DNA of 64,000 nt from Amorphophallus konjac (Eukaryota; Streptophyta; Magnoliopsida; Alismatales; Araceae), in NCBI GenBank assembly GCA_022559845.1, contig CM040126.1:141926064-141990063 (forward strand). Reading direction: 5' to 3'. Both the position numbers and the translations under genes were made by a program. Positions 9,619 through 21,306 of the stretch are shown here, piece by piece (the first letter of the stretch is position 1; the number at the start of each line of letters is the position of its first letter). The notes beneath the pieces are model-generated. The model ran no database searches. It was not told the DNA's origin and saw only the letters and a list, made by a program, of their open reading frames with translations.

Positions 9619-10133
9619 AGATTATACTCCCAAAATCTAAATGATGATGGGCTAGTCATGATCAAGCTTGAATCAACTGAAAGAACACCTTGCAAGGATG
9701 AAAATGATGAGAACCCTCTCAAGTTGCTACAAGAAGAAGGGCTACTTTGTGTAGAATAACTTCCAGGATCGACTCAAGTACAAGGTGGTGAAAGTCCTTG
9801 TACGTGCTAAAGCAAGTACCCAAGGCACGGTATGAAAAGCCCGCATCTTTTGATTAAGAATAGGTTCAATAATTAAAGTTGATTAAACACCTCTCACAAG
9901 GTAAATCAGGTAAAAGACATTTTAGTGGTTCAAGTATACGTGGATGATATCATTTCTGAGCTACTAATAATTCCTTTTGTGAACATTTTGTAGGGATTGT
10001 GCAAGAATATTTTAAAATACACTCAATGAGTAAATTGAATTTTATTCTTCTTTTGGATTGCAGGTGGAAGACTTGGAAGAAAATAAATTCTCAAGGCAAA
10101 TGTAAGAAAGTAAAAGCTGAAATATCAATCTTC
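9619..10133 (+). pseudogene. Reverse transcriptase relic of B
   Basis: A shattered copy of the Copia reverse transcriptase. The best-preserved piece is ILVVQVYVDDII, with the catalytic YVDD at 9937-9948. Downstream, in another frame, FCEHFVGIVQEYFKIHSMSK and LNFILLLD match the usual stretch after YVDD. Upstream, KQVPKARYEK matches the part before it. At least two frameshifts and several stops separate the pieces. Insertion of C at 10139 ends it. Confidence 0.75.
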
Positions 10134-10138
10134 GTGAG
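10134..10138. repeat. Target site duplication of C, left copy
   Basis: GTGAG, identical to 31155-31159 on the other side of element C. Five-bp duplications are standard for LTR retrotransposon integration, and this one proves that C entered B. Confidence 0.95.
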
Positions 10139-11887
10139 TGTTGATATTTATTTGCCTATCTCTTATCTTACTTTTGAGGTTTGCAAAGTAATATGGCAAG
10201 ATGACAAACAAGCAATCAAAGATCTACTCAAACCTGTGAATCATGTGAACATGAACCTAGGCAATCATAGCCAGCTCTAGCATGGGCATGCTACCTCAAT
10301 CAAATTACGCTAAGGAAAAGGAAAACACACGCCGGGGCGTGGAGCATGGAATAAATAAAAACACACCGTGAAGGTGGAGCAAGCAAGGAAAATAAAGAAG
10401 ATATGATGAAGAAGACAGCTAATGCCCAATACCAAGGAAAGATGTGATCGCCACCAAAGTAAACACAAGTCAAAGACCTGAATATACCTTGGAAATAGGT
10501 GGATGAAGCACCCGCCCACGGGAGAGAAAACCAAGAAAAGCCTACAGATCAACTTGGAAGTAACGGCCAGAACCCTGTGCGTCGCTTGGAAGTGACGGCC
10601 GCACGATAGACCGCCAGAGGATAGTGACGCGCCTGCACCAGACCGTCAGGTAACCTGCAGTAGTAAAGCTTGAATTCTTTTAACTCCAACTCTTCCAGCC
10701 GGCTAGAAGACTTGGGCCTCGTGCTAATGACCCTGTAAACCTGCCAAAGAAGTAGAAAGATAAGACAAGACAACCTCAATTAGCCCTTTTCACAAGCATA
10801 GCATCAATTCTTAAAGAGCTTGAGAACATCAAAAGGAGAGGGGATTACAGGGGAGTTTTAGTTTTTTAACCCCTCTGGGTGTTTTAAAAGTTTGGGAGGA
10901 TGTTTGTATGCTTAAAGAACAGTGAAAACGTGGAGGAAGAGGAGGGACAATGCCTTGTTTGAGGAAAACCAAGGAAGAACTCAAGCATGCAAGGATGAAC
11001 TTGAAAGACAAAACCAAAGTACTCCCTTGATTAGAAGATGGATGGACGTGGGAAGCAGCTCCTCCCGGATGAAGATGGCTCCTGAGTTCGACAGCACTTC
11101 GTCGTGAATTCAAATCTTCCCCTCCTTTGGCCATGAAGTCAATGGTTCTATTTATAGACCCTCAAACTCTTAGGTCGAGCAGAGGATAATTCAGCAAGAT
11201 AAAGAGATAACTCTTAGCAAATCCTTGCAGATAATATCACCAAGAGTCCATAGAAACAAACGGGGGGTCCTGAGGATCGGATTTGAAAGGGATAATGTCA
11301 ATCCAAATCCTTATCTCGACCACGGAGCAGCAGAGAAAAGGCCTGAACTGCCAGGACTCTCGGAAGGAAGTAACGGCTACACGATAGACCGCCACTTGGA
11401 AATAACGCACCAAGGAACGACCGCCATTTTCAACCCTATCCCAAAGAGATAAGATCAACAGGAAGAAGACCCAACAAGCTGGACTCTTCAAGGAAGCGAC
11501 GGCCAAGGCATAGGGCGTTAGAATGAAACAACGGCTGGACGACAGACCGTTATTATCAACATGGAATCAAAAGGATAAGCTCTGAATACGAGGCCTTAAG
11601 CTCTAGGACTCTTCAAAGAGTAACGGTCCAGGACCCATCCGTCAGAAGGAAGCAATGCGCCTGACTGGGACCGTTATTAACATTGAGGTTCAAAAAATAG
11701 AGTGAAGGGTTTGCTAAGATTCATCCAACGAAATGCCACCGGGAGCCACATCTTAATCCAAGAATTAAAACCCAAGAAATAGGCTTCAACTGACCAAGAG
11801 ACTCAATGAAGGGTGAACAACTCGGAGCATCGTATAGAATGAATAAGGAGACGACCCGACTTATTGGGTATAAAACGGGTGTCAACA
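10139..11887 (-). mobile_element. 3' LTR of element C
   Basis: 1749 bp, TGTTGATATT to GGTGTCAACA, paired with 29406-31154 of identical length. By eye I count about 25 substitutions and two compensating single-base indels between them (about 1.4%). It has a minus-strand TATA box at 11148-11155 and nine ACGG/CCGT dyads. As transcription is on the minus strand, this left copy is the 3' LTR. Confidence 0.95.
11148..11155 (-). promoter_or_regulatory. TATA box, C 3' LTR
   Basis: TATAAATA on the minus strand, conserved in the other LTR at 30416-30423. Confidence 0.65.
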
Positions 11888-11900
11888 GATGCCCCTCCTT
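11888..11900 (-). other. Polypurine tract of C
   Basis: AAGGAGGGGCATC on the minus strand, immediately before the 3' LTR start (TGTTGACACC). Its place and composition fit the plus-strand primer. A matching sequence adjoins the E LTR at 48838. Confidence 0.7.
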
Positions 11901-13156
11901 AACGTCCTCTTTGCAGGGGAACGAGCGGAGATGAAGCGAAAGCGAAATGGAACATGGAAATGAAGCGGAAATGAAGCGGAGCGTATCAAAAAGAGGGCGT
12001 TAAGGTAAACGACACCCGTTCTGTACCAACAAGCGATAGGAATTTTTCTGGAAAACCTCGAATTGATCACAAGGAAATAGCCAACCAAAGGATGCAAGTC
12101 TGGAGGAACTAATTAACTAAGGAAAGGAAACACGGCTAGCCGCCGGAGGCAACGGAAAAGAAAGAGACTAAACTCCAGATAGGAATCTTCAGCGAACCAG
12201 ATCAAGCGAGCAAATCGAAGGAAACCTTCTAATTCAGAGTGGAATGATTCTCCTTACTCGGGATTAAGAACACAGCTGTTCACCATCATCGAGATATCTT
12301 GAATAGATGAAACTCATGAAATGCTCAAAAGAATGCGTATGATGCATGCTGGGCTAAAGGAAAACAAAATCTTCAAAACGAATGCAAAGAAAAATAAAAT
12401 AGAAAAAATACTCGAGAATAATATTGCTAGATCGGAGAAATCAGAGTCAGGACACCATCTGCAACCACGGCGTGCAAGATAGAACCATCGTCCCCAAATT
12501 TTTCAATCTAACGGCCTATCCAACGATTAAACATGTGAGCTTAGATCATCATCATTTTTATTTTAGGGGAACATCAGATCCTAGGACACATGAATGACCA
12601 GCCGGTTCTCGAGGTAATATATCATAGATAACATATAGTAATGCATTAAGGGAATGAGGGAGTGATATACAATACCTGACTTACCTGCCGGACGGAAGGC
12701 CAAGCGTGATTTTACTCGTAATTCCTTTCATGATAGACAGGTTAGCCAATAATAAATCAAAAATAAGCACCAAGGCATAACCATTGTACGTGCAAGAGGC
12801 ATCCATAAGGAACATCATGATAGAAAATGGAACCATTTTGACATTAATTAGACCATTTAATTCATCAAGAAACTTGCAAGCATATAACGGTCTGATAACA
12901 GGGCGTCACATAAAGTAACGGATCACCCTTGATCCGTCATAAACAAGGCGGTTCACATTCTTCAATAAAACAGTCCATTACATGTAACGGCCTATGAAAG
13001 ACGCGTCAGAATGATGTGACGGCCGGTCGATAGACCGTTACATTTCCTGAGATTTCAAAAAAAACAACCGAACGGTTACGGCCCGTTCATTCAAACACTC
13101 AACGCCCAAAACACTCCAAAACCGAGAGCTCCGGCGACCACCGCCCCACCACTCTA
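11901..13156. other. Non-coding region of C before antisense gene 1
   Basis: No convincing coding frame. From about 12880 to 13080 it carries several ACGG/CCGT dyads. It should hold the promoter of antisense gene 1, but I see no clear TATA box within 150 bp of its ATG. Confidence 0.5.
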
Positions 13157-13670
13157 ATGGCCGGCGACGAGGCACCCCAACCTCCACCACAGAAGAGAGG
13201 GAGAGGGAAGAAGATGGCCATACGGCGGTTCCACCGCCGGATTGAACGGGAGGCGATCCCGCCGGTGGAAGAAGAACAACCGGCGAGGCAAAGCCCAACA
13301 GAAGAAGAAGAAGCTCCCACGGCCACGGGGGACGAAGGGGAAGTTCCCTTGGGTGCAGAGGAGCCCAAGGAACCAGAGAAGAAGAAGAGGAGAAACATGG
13401 ACCACGAGGTAGGCCCCCCGCCCTAATTTTCTAATTTTTAATTTTTTTGTGTTTATTTATGGATGCATGTGAAGGAAAGGGGTAGAAATGGGTCTACGAA
13501 CCCACTAGGAACAATTGTAGGCCATTTGGCCATAGTGGGAGACCATGAGAATGCAGGGGAAAAAACCTAATTAGCAGACGAAGTGACGGTCCTGCCAGCG
13601 ACCGTCACTCCCCTGACGCTCCACCCTGCGTGCGTCAGAGACAAGCGACGCCCCAACCCAGGGCCGTTAC
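12880..13670. repeat. ACGG/CCGT dyad cluster, around exon 1 of gene 1
   Basis: About eight units of the C-specific dyad, both upstream of exon 1 and inside intron 1. The best is at 13582-13609, where AGTGACGGTC and GACCGTCACT form 10-bp perfect arms around an 8-bp spacer. None falls in exon 1. Confidence 0.8.
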
Positions 13671-16315
13671 TTCTGCCAGGGAATTAAACTATTTTAAGGG
13701 TTTTCAATTTTCAAAATTTTATTTTGTTTTCAATTAAGAATGATTATGCAATGATTATATGATGTTGATGGACTAATTAATGATCTAATATGCAATGCAG
13801 GGGAAGAGACGATCGCGGATCTCCTGGCTTCAGATCCGGGTAGTGTACCAGGCATTGCCCGATTACCAGAGAGAGAGACTTGCCGAGATGGGATTCGCCG
13901 AGGTGCTCAGCATCGAGGTGATCCGGATGGACACTCCGGTACAGTACGCCTTGCACGAGAGATGGGACCCGATCAGCCGAGCTTTCATCTTCCCGTGGGG
14001 CCACATGATCCCCACGCTAGAAGACATAGCGAGGATTACCGGATTGAGAGTCCATGGAGCCGCGGTGACAGGGTGGACATACGGCGATTACCGAGAGATG
14101 GCGCAGCAGCTGCTCGGGCTAGATTTGATCAGGCCGGGACAGTCCTCCTCCCAGCTTTCGAGATCAGTGCTGCAGGAGAGCTTGGGACTGAGAGGAGCGG
14201 CGATCGCCGTGGGAGAGCTCCCCGAGGAGCACCTGAGCAGAGTGATAGACCAGGTGCACCCTCGCGTGGCGGCGGAGGCGGGACCAGAGGGAGATAGAGT
14301 GCTCAGACGCTTCCTGATGCTGCTATTCGGGAAGCTCCTCTTCGCGACTCGGGCAGATGTCATCAGCTGTAGACTGTTGCCGATGATAGAGGATTTGGGC
14401 AGAGTCAGGCGATATGCCTGGGGAGCGGCAGTGCTCGCATTCCTGTTCGAGTCCCTCAGCACTACGGACAGGCAGACGATGCTGGGCGGCTTCTCGCCTT
14501 TCCTACAGGTAAATGCACTTCTAAATGCTTTCTATTATACCATGAATATTGATGCTATGATTTATGAAAAATGATTTATGCAATGATTTATGCAATAATT
14601 CGACTGACTCGATTTCTAAATGCAGATCTGGAGCTATATGTACCTCCCGGGCATCGGGAGAGGCGCTTTACTCCATCCCGGCCGCATACCGATCGCGAGG
14701 CGTTGGTCGGTGGCGAGGGACACGGGGTCGATCATCAGACTGACCCGGACGATCCAGGATGACTTGGACTCCTTCCCGCATACATCGGTAGGTCCAGAAC
14801 TCAAAATGATTTCTATACGCTTCTAAATGTTTCTAAACGCTTTCCAAAATGCTTTCTAAATATCTTTTAATGCTTTCATATGCTAATGAATGAACTAAAT
14901 GCTCTCAGGTGAGATGGACCCCATACCGTGACGAGGGCTATACGGGACAGCCATGGGTGGAGGCGGCTTTATCGTTCCGGGGGTGAGACATATGGTTGCA
15001 TTGCCTCCATATCATCGAGCCTCTGCACTACAGGCTGATCCTGCGGACCCGGGGACTACACCAACCCGAGGTGACCTTTCCACGCCACAGCGACGACCAC
15101 CCCGGCAAGTCAGCAAGGGGCATCAGCGGCAATGTGGATTGGTGCGCCCGGAAGGCGAAGTACGTCCACGATTGGAATAGGCAGGGCCGAGCGGTGAAGG
15201 AGCGAGACGAGAGCGACGAGACATATCTGAAGGCCTTCGCTCGACTCTATGGCGACCGGGTGTACCGAGGTACCCGCCGACCGGTATGCAATTCTAAAAC
15301 TCCAAACTTTTCTATTATGCAATGTGCAATGTGATATATGCTGACTCATGCTTTCTAAAATGCAGCTAGACCCTGAGGGACGGATAGCCGAGCTGGAAGG
15401 GCTACTCCACTCCACCATCCAACAATGGGACGGGTACCGGACTGCCCTGGAGCTCCTGGTGAGACTAAAAACTTAAATGCTCATGATTTATGCAATGATG
15501 TTCATGATGCAAATGCCAATGTCAACTAACCGTGACTTCTAAATGCAGCGGGCCGAGGGAGCCCAACGCGCTGGACCGGATGCCCCATCGTCTTCCTCGC
15601 AGCCTGAGGGAGGCAGGGCTGAGCAGGAGGCTGACTTTGCTCGGGCGGTTTCCCGGGCCGAGGAGGCGGAGGCCACCCTCGCGGAGCGGGTAAGAGACTA
15701 AAAAACTTATGATTGTGCTTAATTAAATGCTTGATAACTAACGACATGAAATGCAATCTACAGGCGAGGGATCTAGCAGCAGCAGTGGCCGAGGCCAGCC
15801 AGGCGAGAGCTGAGGTAGAGAGAAGCCGGGCCGAGACTGATCGAGCCCGAGCAGAGACGGAACTGGTACGGGCAGAGATGGCCTGGCTGAGAGCGGAGAC
15901 CCTACGACGCCCAGATGATGCAGAGATGGAACAACTCCGGAAGGAGTTAGCGCGGGCACGAGCTGAGGTGGAGGAGCTTCGGATCGGGACGGCCGACTTG
16001 GACCGCTACCGGACCGAGGCACGGGAGACGCGGCGTCAGATCTTTACACTGAAGATCGAGCTGCGGACATTGGAGCGGACGGTCCGGATGATGGGCCGGG
16101 GACCGGAGCGGAGTGCCTCCCAGAGTGGAGTACATAGGAGTGCTGCCCCTAGCGGCTCAGTAGGGAATTTCCTTGTCAGCTCCTCCGCCCAGTGGAGGAA
16201 TGAGAGGGTAGAGAGAGGACAGCAGGAGGAGAGTGCTTCCATAGCACCGCCACCTGTGAGGAGACCCGAGGATAGAGAGGATGAGGGTGGTTCGGCGGAT
16301 AAGCCGACCGAATGA
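13157..16315 (+). pseudogene. Antisense plant mobile domain gene 1 in C, seven exons
   Basis: A plant mobile domain (PMD, MAIN/MAIL-like) protein gene, antisense to gag-pol. Exons: 13157-13408, 13801-14508, 14626-14787, 14909-15283, 15366-15458, 15549-15689, 15764-16315. Each intron starts GT, ends CAG and is phase 0; together about 760 codons. Exon 1 is a charged, Lys/Glu-rich leader. Exons 2-4 hold the PMD, with ERWDPISRAFIFPWG, IPTLEDIARITGL and AVTG. Exons 5-7 give a C-terminal coiled coil of RAE-type repeats. One in-frame TGA at 14984-14986 (FRG-stop-DIWLH), probably from CGA, is the only break. PMD proteins act in silencing or are carried by transposons; the role here is unknown. Exon borders are my reading. 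Confidence 0.75.
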
Positions 16316-17272
16316 TGCCCTTTCTTATGTTTTTATTTATCATTTGTATAGAACCTTTGGCAAAATGGAATGAGATCCCTTCTTTTTAGTTTTCTGTTTT
16401 GTTTTATTTTTTGATGCGAGCGTGAATGAATGAATGTGAAAAATGTGGGATGGACGAAATGTGAATGAATGAATGAGATGTATGCAGGAATGTATGAAAA
16501 TGGGAAGAGGACGAGGTGTACAATGTGAAAGACCTCCAGGTCTAGGCAAGGGCAGAAGAAATAGCCTGAACTCAGCAGCAGAGAAAGTGACGGTCTAGGA
16601 TCTGACCGTCATAATCAAAACGACGCTCTGGTGAAAGACCGTTAATGATCAGAGACCCTCTCTGGCAGTGGGGCATCAGGATAAACGACGGCCAATCGAG
16701 GGTGCGTCAAATGCAAATAACGGCCACGGGTCAGACCGTTGATCATGGCAGAACGATAGTTGTCCAGGGCAACTAGCAAGAAATGCGACGGTCTGAAGAA
16801 GACGCGTCAGAAAAGAGACGGTCCTAAGCAAGACCGTCAGGAAGTGTTTTAGCCCAAAAGAGAAGGAACTGAGTAGCTGAGGATGCGACGGCTTAGGGAT
16901 TGCGCGTTACAGGAAGCGACGGTAGACCCTTAGACTGTTATTCTCCACAGAACATGATTCGGGGAATTGAAACCCACAGAAAATGCGACGGCCAAGGGCT
17001 GGCGCGTCGGAATGAAGTAACGGCCGCACGATGGACCGTCAGAATCTGGGTTGTAATCCGAAACGGATTGAGTCGAGATAACTAAAACCCGAGGTTTAGC
17101 CACTTGAACCATAACTAGAACTTATCCTAATTGAAGATAAAGCCTTCTAGCCCGAGTCTTATCCTTCCAAATTTAAATATAAGCCTTAGCAACTTGAAAC
17201 CTTAATCAAAATCGCAACTTTGCTGAAACCTCTGTTCTAGGGTTTGAAGAGCTCTTCCAAAGAGTAGAAAAC
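16316..17272. other. Intergenic region between the two antisense genes of C
   Basis: No coding frame. About nine or ten dyads lie at 16588-17045, including TGACGGTC-N8-GACCGTCA at 16588-16611 and GACGGTC-N8-GACCGTC near 16818-16840. A possible plus-strand TATA (TATAAG, 17178-17183) precedes the ATG of gene 2 by about 95 bp. Confidence 0.6.
16588..17045. repeat. ACGG/CCGT dyad cluster between antisense genes
   Basis: Densest internal cluster: about ten 26-bp units in 460 bp, roughly one every 30-70 bp, with arms RACGGYC and GRCCGTY. The order of strong and degenerate units is irregular, and the DNA between units shows no repeat, so this is not a plain tandem array. Confidence 0.85.
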
Positions 17273-18708
17273 ATGATGAAGAGGAGCTTCGAGGTGATGG
17301 CTATGGAGGAGAAAGCTTACACCGGCCCCAAAGCTGCAAGGAGGGAACAAGGAGAGCTTCAACGGCTAACCTCAATTCCCAAACACCTAAGCTCCAACGT
17401 CCTAAGAGTGGTAAGTTCTTACAATTCATCCAAAGTTCAGAATTTTGCTGCACTTATTCTTTTCATGAGTTCCTTCCTTCTTTTCTCAAGCCCCTTCCTG
17501 GTCCAAGGTGCTATTCCAATCTGAAGTGGGTGGCTCCCATGGTAAAGGCACTCCCCATAGAGGTCACATCAATCCTTAAAGCATGGCACCTCCAACCCCT
17601 CTTGGTTTTAGGCAAGAATTTCTAGAAATTATCTTTAGATTGGCCAAGCCTTTCAGCACTTGTGGAATTATGGCATCAACAAACTCATACCTTCATCTTC
17701 CCTTCCTTTGAAGCAACCGTCCTATTGGAGGAGGTAGAAACCTACCTAACCCTTCCTAAGACTAAGGTGGGGGATGAAGACCGGGTTTGCTACACAATCG
17801 AGCCTATCGACCCGTCCTTGATCTTGAGTGATTTCATTCACAATCCAAAGGACGTGAGAACCATGATCAGCCCACACCACATCCACTTGATACCCTTAGC
17901 ACAGTGGATAGTGTCTCATTGTAAAAACAAGTGGGAGAGACATGAAGCGATAGCCAAGGCGGTGGCGGTTTGCTTGTGTGGAGTCCTTCTTTTTACCACT
18001 ACCGACCACCTCTTAGACATTCAAAATCTTGGTATTATTAGCGGGCTGTGGCGGGGAATGTCTATCTCTCAAGCGGTCCTCTCATACCTTTATGAAGGAC
18101 TAAGCTCGGCTTATACAGGAGGACTTTTGTTCAGCTCCAGGATACTCCTTGAGTGCTGGATGGGAATAAGAATCAAATTCCTTCCTAAGGAAGACATAAT
18201 CTCAGCAAGCCGGATCTTTGGGAGCCACCCTCTCTTCTTTATTGGAGGGGCATTTGGATACTCTTCTCAGGTTGAATGTAAGACAGCGGATAAGAAAACT
18301 CGGGATGAATGGCGCCTCTTCTTTAACACTTTGCCAATAGACAAATTCATCATGCGACCAAGAGTCCTCCGAAGCACTCTTCTCAAAATACCGTGGCGTC
18401 AAGGCCTAGACCTCCAGCTAGTAGGGAACACTACCATGGCGATCTACAACCCGCACCGATGCCATCTTCAGATCGGATTACCTCGAATCAGCGTTTCTGC
18501 ACTATCACACTACCCTCCCCTTCTACCTAGGAAGATGGGGACCGAGGAAGATGAACGAGCGATCTGGAACGCGCTGACCATGTGGGAGATCAGCAAGGTG
18601 CGCCCGTGGCAAGCAGAGGTTGAAGAGAACGACGAAACACGCCGAGATTACATGAAAGAGTTGAGAAGAATCCGCCCTCTTGCGGATAAGAAATTGAATG
18701 TATCTTGA
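17273..18708 (+). pseudogene. Antisense gene 2 in C, transposon-associated PMD-like
   Basis: Two exons fit: 17273-17410 (46 codons, donor GTAAGT) and 17527-18708, phase 0. Exon 2 is open from 17626 on but has a TAG at 17623-17625. The segment ELWHQQTHTFIFPSFEA, then VETYLTLP, resembles the start of plant mobile domain or DUF7745-type proteins found in Gypsy elements. It lacks the coiled coil of gene 1 and ends about 1.6 kb from the integrase stop. It may descend from the same captured family. Family assignment is tentative; the long frame (more than 340 codons) is firm. Confidence 0.55.
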
Positions 18709-18884
18709 TTTTCCTCTTTTTTTTTTTTTTGAGAGATATCATGTAATTGACAATCGAAGTTGAATTTATCAAGAATTATATTTCATTAATCTTTGCTTGA
18801 ATGAGATGAGATTGCCATAGTTGAATGATCTTGAGTTCCATCATTTGAAAGGCTAGAATGACGTGAACAGACAGGGCTTCTGGA

Positions 18885-19142
18885 GGATATGACGGATGTG
18901 CACTGGGTCGCTACAAGGAAATAACGGTCCTGCGACAGGCCGTCAGAATGAGAGTAACAAGAGCCCGGTCTCTGAAGGATATGACGGATGGGTCTTGAGC
19001 CGTTATATTCAAGTAACGGAGAGTCTCAAACCGTTATAGTGATGGTTTAATGAAAAGGAAGAAGGCCCATGCCTGAAGGGAAATGACGGTCAAATATGGG
19101 CCCGTTACATGACTGTAACGGTCTGATGCTGGCACGTTACAC
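18885..19142. repeat. ACGG/CCGT dyad cluster downstream of gene 2
   Basis: About six units. Examples: GTAACG...CGTTAC around 19116-19141 and AACGGTCC...GGCCGTC near 18921-18946. Same consensus as elsewhere in C. Confidence 0.75.
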
Positions 19143-19379
19143 ACCTTGGACCTGCATAGTTGTGAGTTTTTGCTTTTGGGCTTGCCCTTGTATTCTGCAC
19201 ACACTCAAACATGAAACAAGTTAGATCTGTTCTTAGACTCAACCCCTTACCTTGGAGCAAGTTAGATAATGACCGTTTCTTGATATTTGGTCAAGGGGTG
19301 GAGCCTTATTAAATAGGCGAAAATATAATGACAAAGCGATGCATGCTATGCATATGATGGTATTTTTGGGAGCTTTGGA

Positions 19380-19556
19380 AAATATTTAATGTTTTTTGGA
19401 TTTTTTGAAAATATTTGATATTTTTTTTGAATTTTGAAAGATATTTGATGTTTTTGGATTTTTGAAAATATTCGTTGTTTTTGGATTTTGAAAATATTTG
19501 TTATTTTTTTGGATTTTGAAAATATTCGTTGTTTTTGGATTTTGAAAAACCAGTGC
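19380..19556. repeat. T-rich tandem repeat in C
   Basis: Five or so imperfect copies of a unit near 35-40 bp built from TTTTTGGATTTTGAAAATAT. Period varies through short indels. Apparent minus-strand peptides here are products of the repeat. Confidence 0.8.
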
Positions 19557-20301
19557 CTCTCTAGCAACACGAGACCTTCCTCGTTTTAGGTTGAGTCTCG
19601 AGACCGGCGTGTAATATTGTGACAACCCCTGGTCGAGACCTAATCATTGTGACGGTGTTTTTACCAAAGCCATACCTAGGGTACTCATCTCAGTCCTAAA
19701 AGAAAAAAGGAACATGGGGGTAAGCTTAGGCCAGATATGGGAGTTTTTAGAACTTGATTCCCTCACCGTACAACCCTATTAGAGATTTGGTCTGTTGCGC
19801 CGGGGCTTTTATGTCCGTCATCGAACCTTTGTTCCACCTAGGCATGCATGCGACCGGGCTCATAACGTCCCGCGGGGAACTGTACTGCCACTCTTGTCAT
19901 GCCTAGTTTTCTTTTTCCTTTGGAGCTTTTGAAATTTCATTCACAGGCTTTGAGATGATGCTTTTGATCTTGTTGGTAAAGAGCACTCCTTTTCTTTTCT
20001 TGTCCTTTCTTCCTTGTGGCGTTAGGTCATAACGGACTTGCCCCTATTTGAGACCTCCTCTCGTTAGGGAGTTTGGATTGGTTGTCGCCTCCTTATTTAC
20101 TCCTTGCCCCTAGATTCAGCCGAAGAATGAAGCGGACAGGGACTTCGACTTTCTCCTAAAGCATGGCCGAGGAAAACGGTGTCTTATAGGCAAGGAACCC
20201 GACCAGGGATGCCGTGTAGTGTGTGATTGCCTTACTCGAGACCCTCTTTTGAAGATAGGGAGGAAGTTCTTATTACCGGAGAAGCACATGGTTTTAGATT
20301 T

Positions 20302-21306
20302 TTAAGGAAAGAAACGTTTAAGATACAACCCATTCCACGGGTGAGAGAGCTCCTCACCTTCCGCGTTTACTAAACGATAAGCATTCCCTAGATAAGCTTC
20401 TTTTATTACAAATGGCCCTTCCCAGTTAGGTTGCAACTTGGACCTAGGACCTGCAGACCGAATGAATTTGCGTTTCAAAACCATTTCACCCTTACAAAAT
20501 TTTCGTTCGATTACCTTCTTTTGAAAATAACGTGAAACCCTCTTTTGATAAACGGACACTTGATCGGCCGCGTTCATCCTCTTCTCATCCAAGAGTTCCA
20601 ACTGGACCAGCAACGCCTCCCGACGTTCATCGAGATTAAGTTCCTTATCGAGCTGCACTCTAAGGGAAGGGATTAAGATCTCGTATGGGAGCACCGCCTC
20701 CATCCCGTAAGTTAAAGAGTAGGGAGTTTGTCCCGTAGGGGTGTAGACGGAGGTGCGGTAAGCCCACAGAGCTTCCACCAATCTTTCAGGCCAATCAGAA
20801 AATTTATGTGCTTCGCATGTTTTCTTAATGATTTTAAGAAGGGTTTTATTAGTGGCCTCGGCTTGACCGTTACCTTGAGGGTAATATGGAGATGAATGAT
20901 GCAGTGCAATATTGAACTTCTTACATAGGTCCTTAAGCTCTTGGGAGACGAACTGGGGTCCATTGTCGGTGATGATGCTGCTTGGCACTCCGAACCGCGA
21001 GATGATATTCTTCATGATAAAGCGGCACACCGTTGTAGCTTTGATCTCTGCGTACGCCTCGGCTTCGGCCCATTTGGTGAAGTACTCAGTAGCGATGAGG
21101 ATGAATGATTTTTGCTTGATCTGAGAATTAGGATCACCGAGTGGGCCGACGACGTCGAAAGCCCACATAGAGAATGGCCAAGGAGCAGTCATAGGATGGA
21201 GGGACGAAGCTGGAGAGTGAATTTTATCAGCATGGAGTTGGCATTTAAGACACCTCCGGACATAGAGGGAGCAATCTTCCTCTAGAGTGGGCCAATAGTA
21301 GCCCTA
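20302..21306 (-). pseudogene. Integrase of C
   Basis: Integrase, which inserts the cDNA. It shares a frame with the RNase H segment upstream and is separated only by a TAG at 21304-21306 (KILR-stop-GYYWPT, normally Gln). After the stop come a zinc-binding HHCC remnant (CLKCQ), the DDE core with D in MWAFDVVGPL, D in IITDNGPQF and E in NGQAEATNK, and a C-terminal region ending GLYLKRFFP. No chromodomain is visible, as expected for Tat. All three catalytic acids are present. Confidence 0.9.

Larger units (their letters stand above)
18709..20301. other. Region between antisense gene 2 and integrase of C
   Basis: Non-coding. It begins with a T-tract, holds about six dyads (18885-19142), then a T-rich tandem repeat (19380-19556), then about 700 bp with no feature I recognise. 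This is the hypervariable 3' region of Tat-type elements, where tandem repeats often form. Confidence 0.5.
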
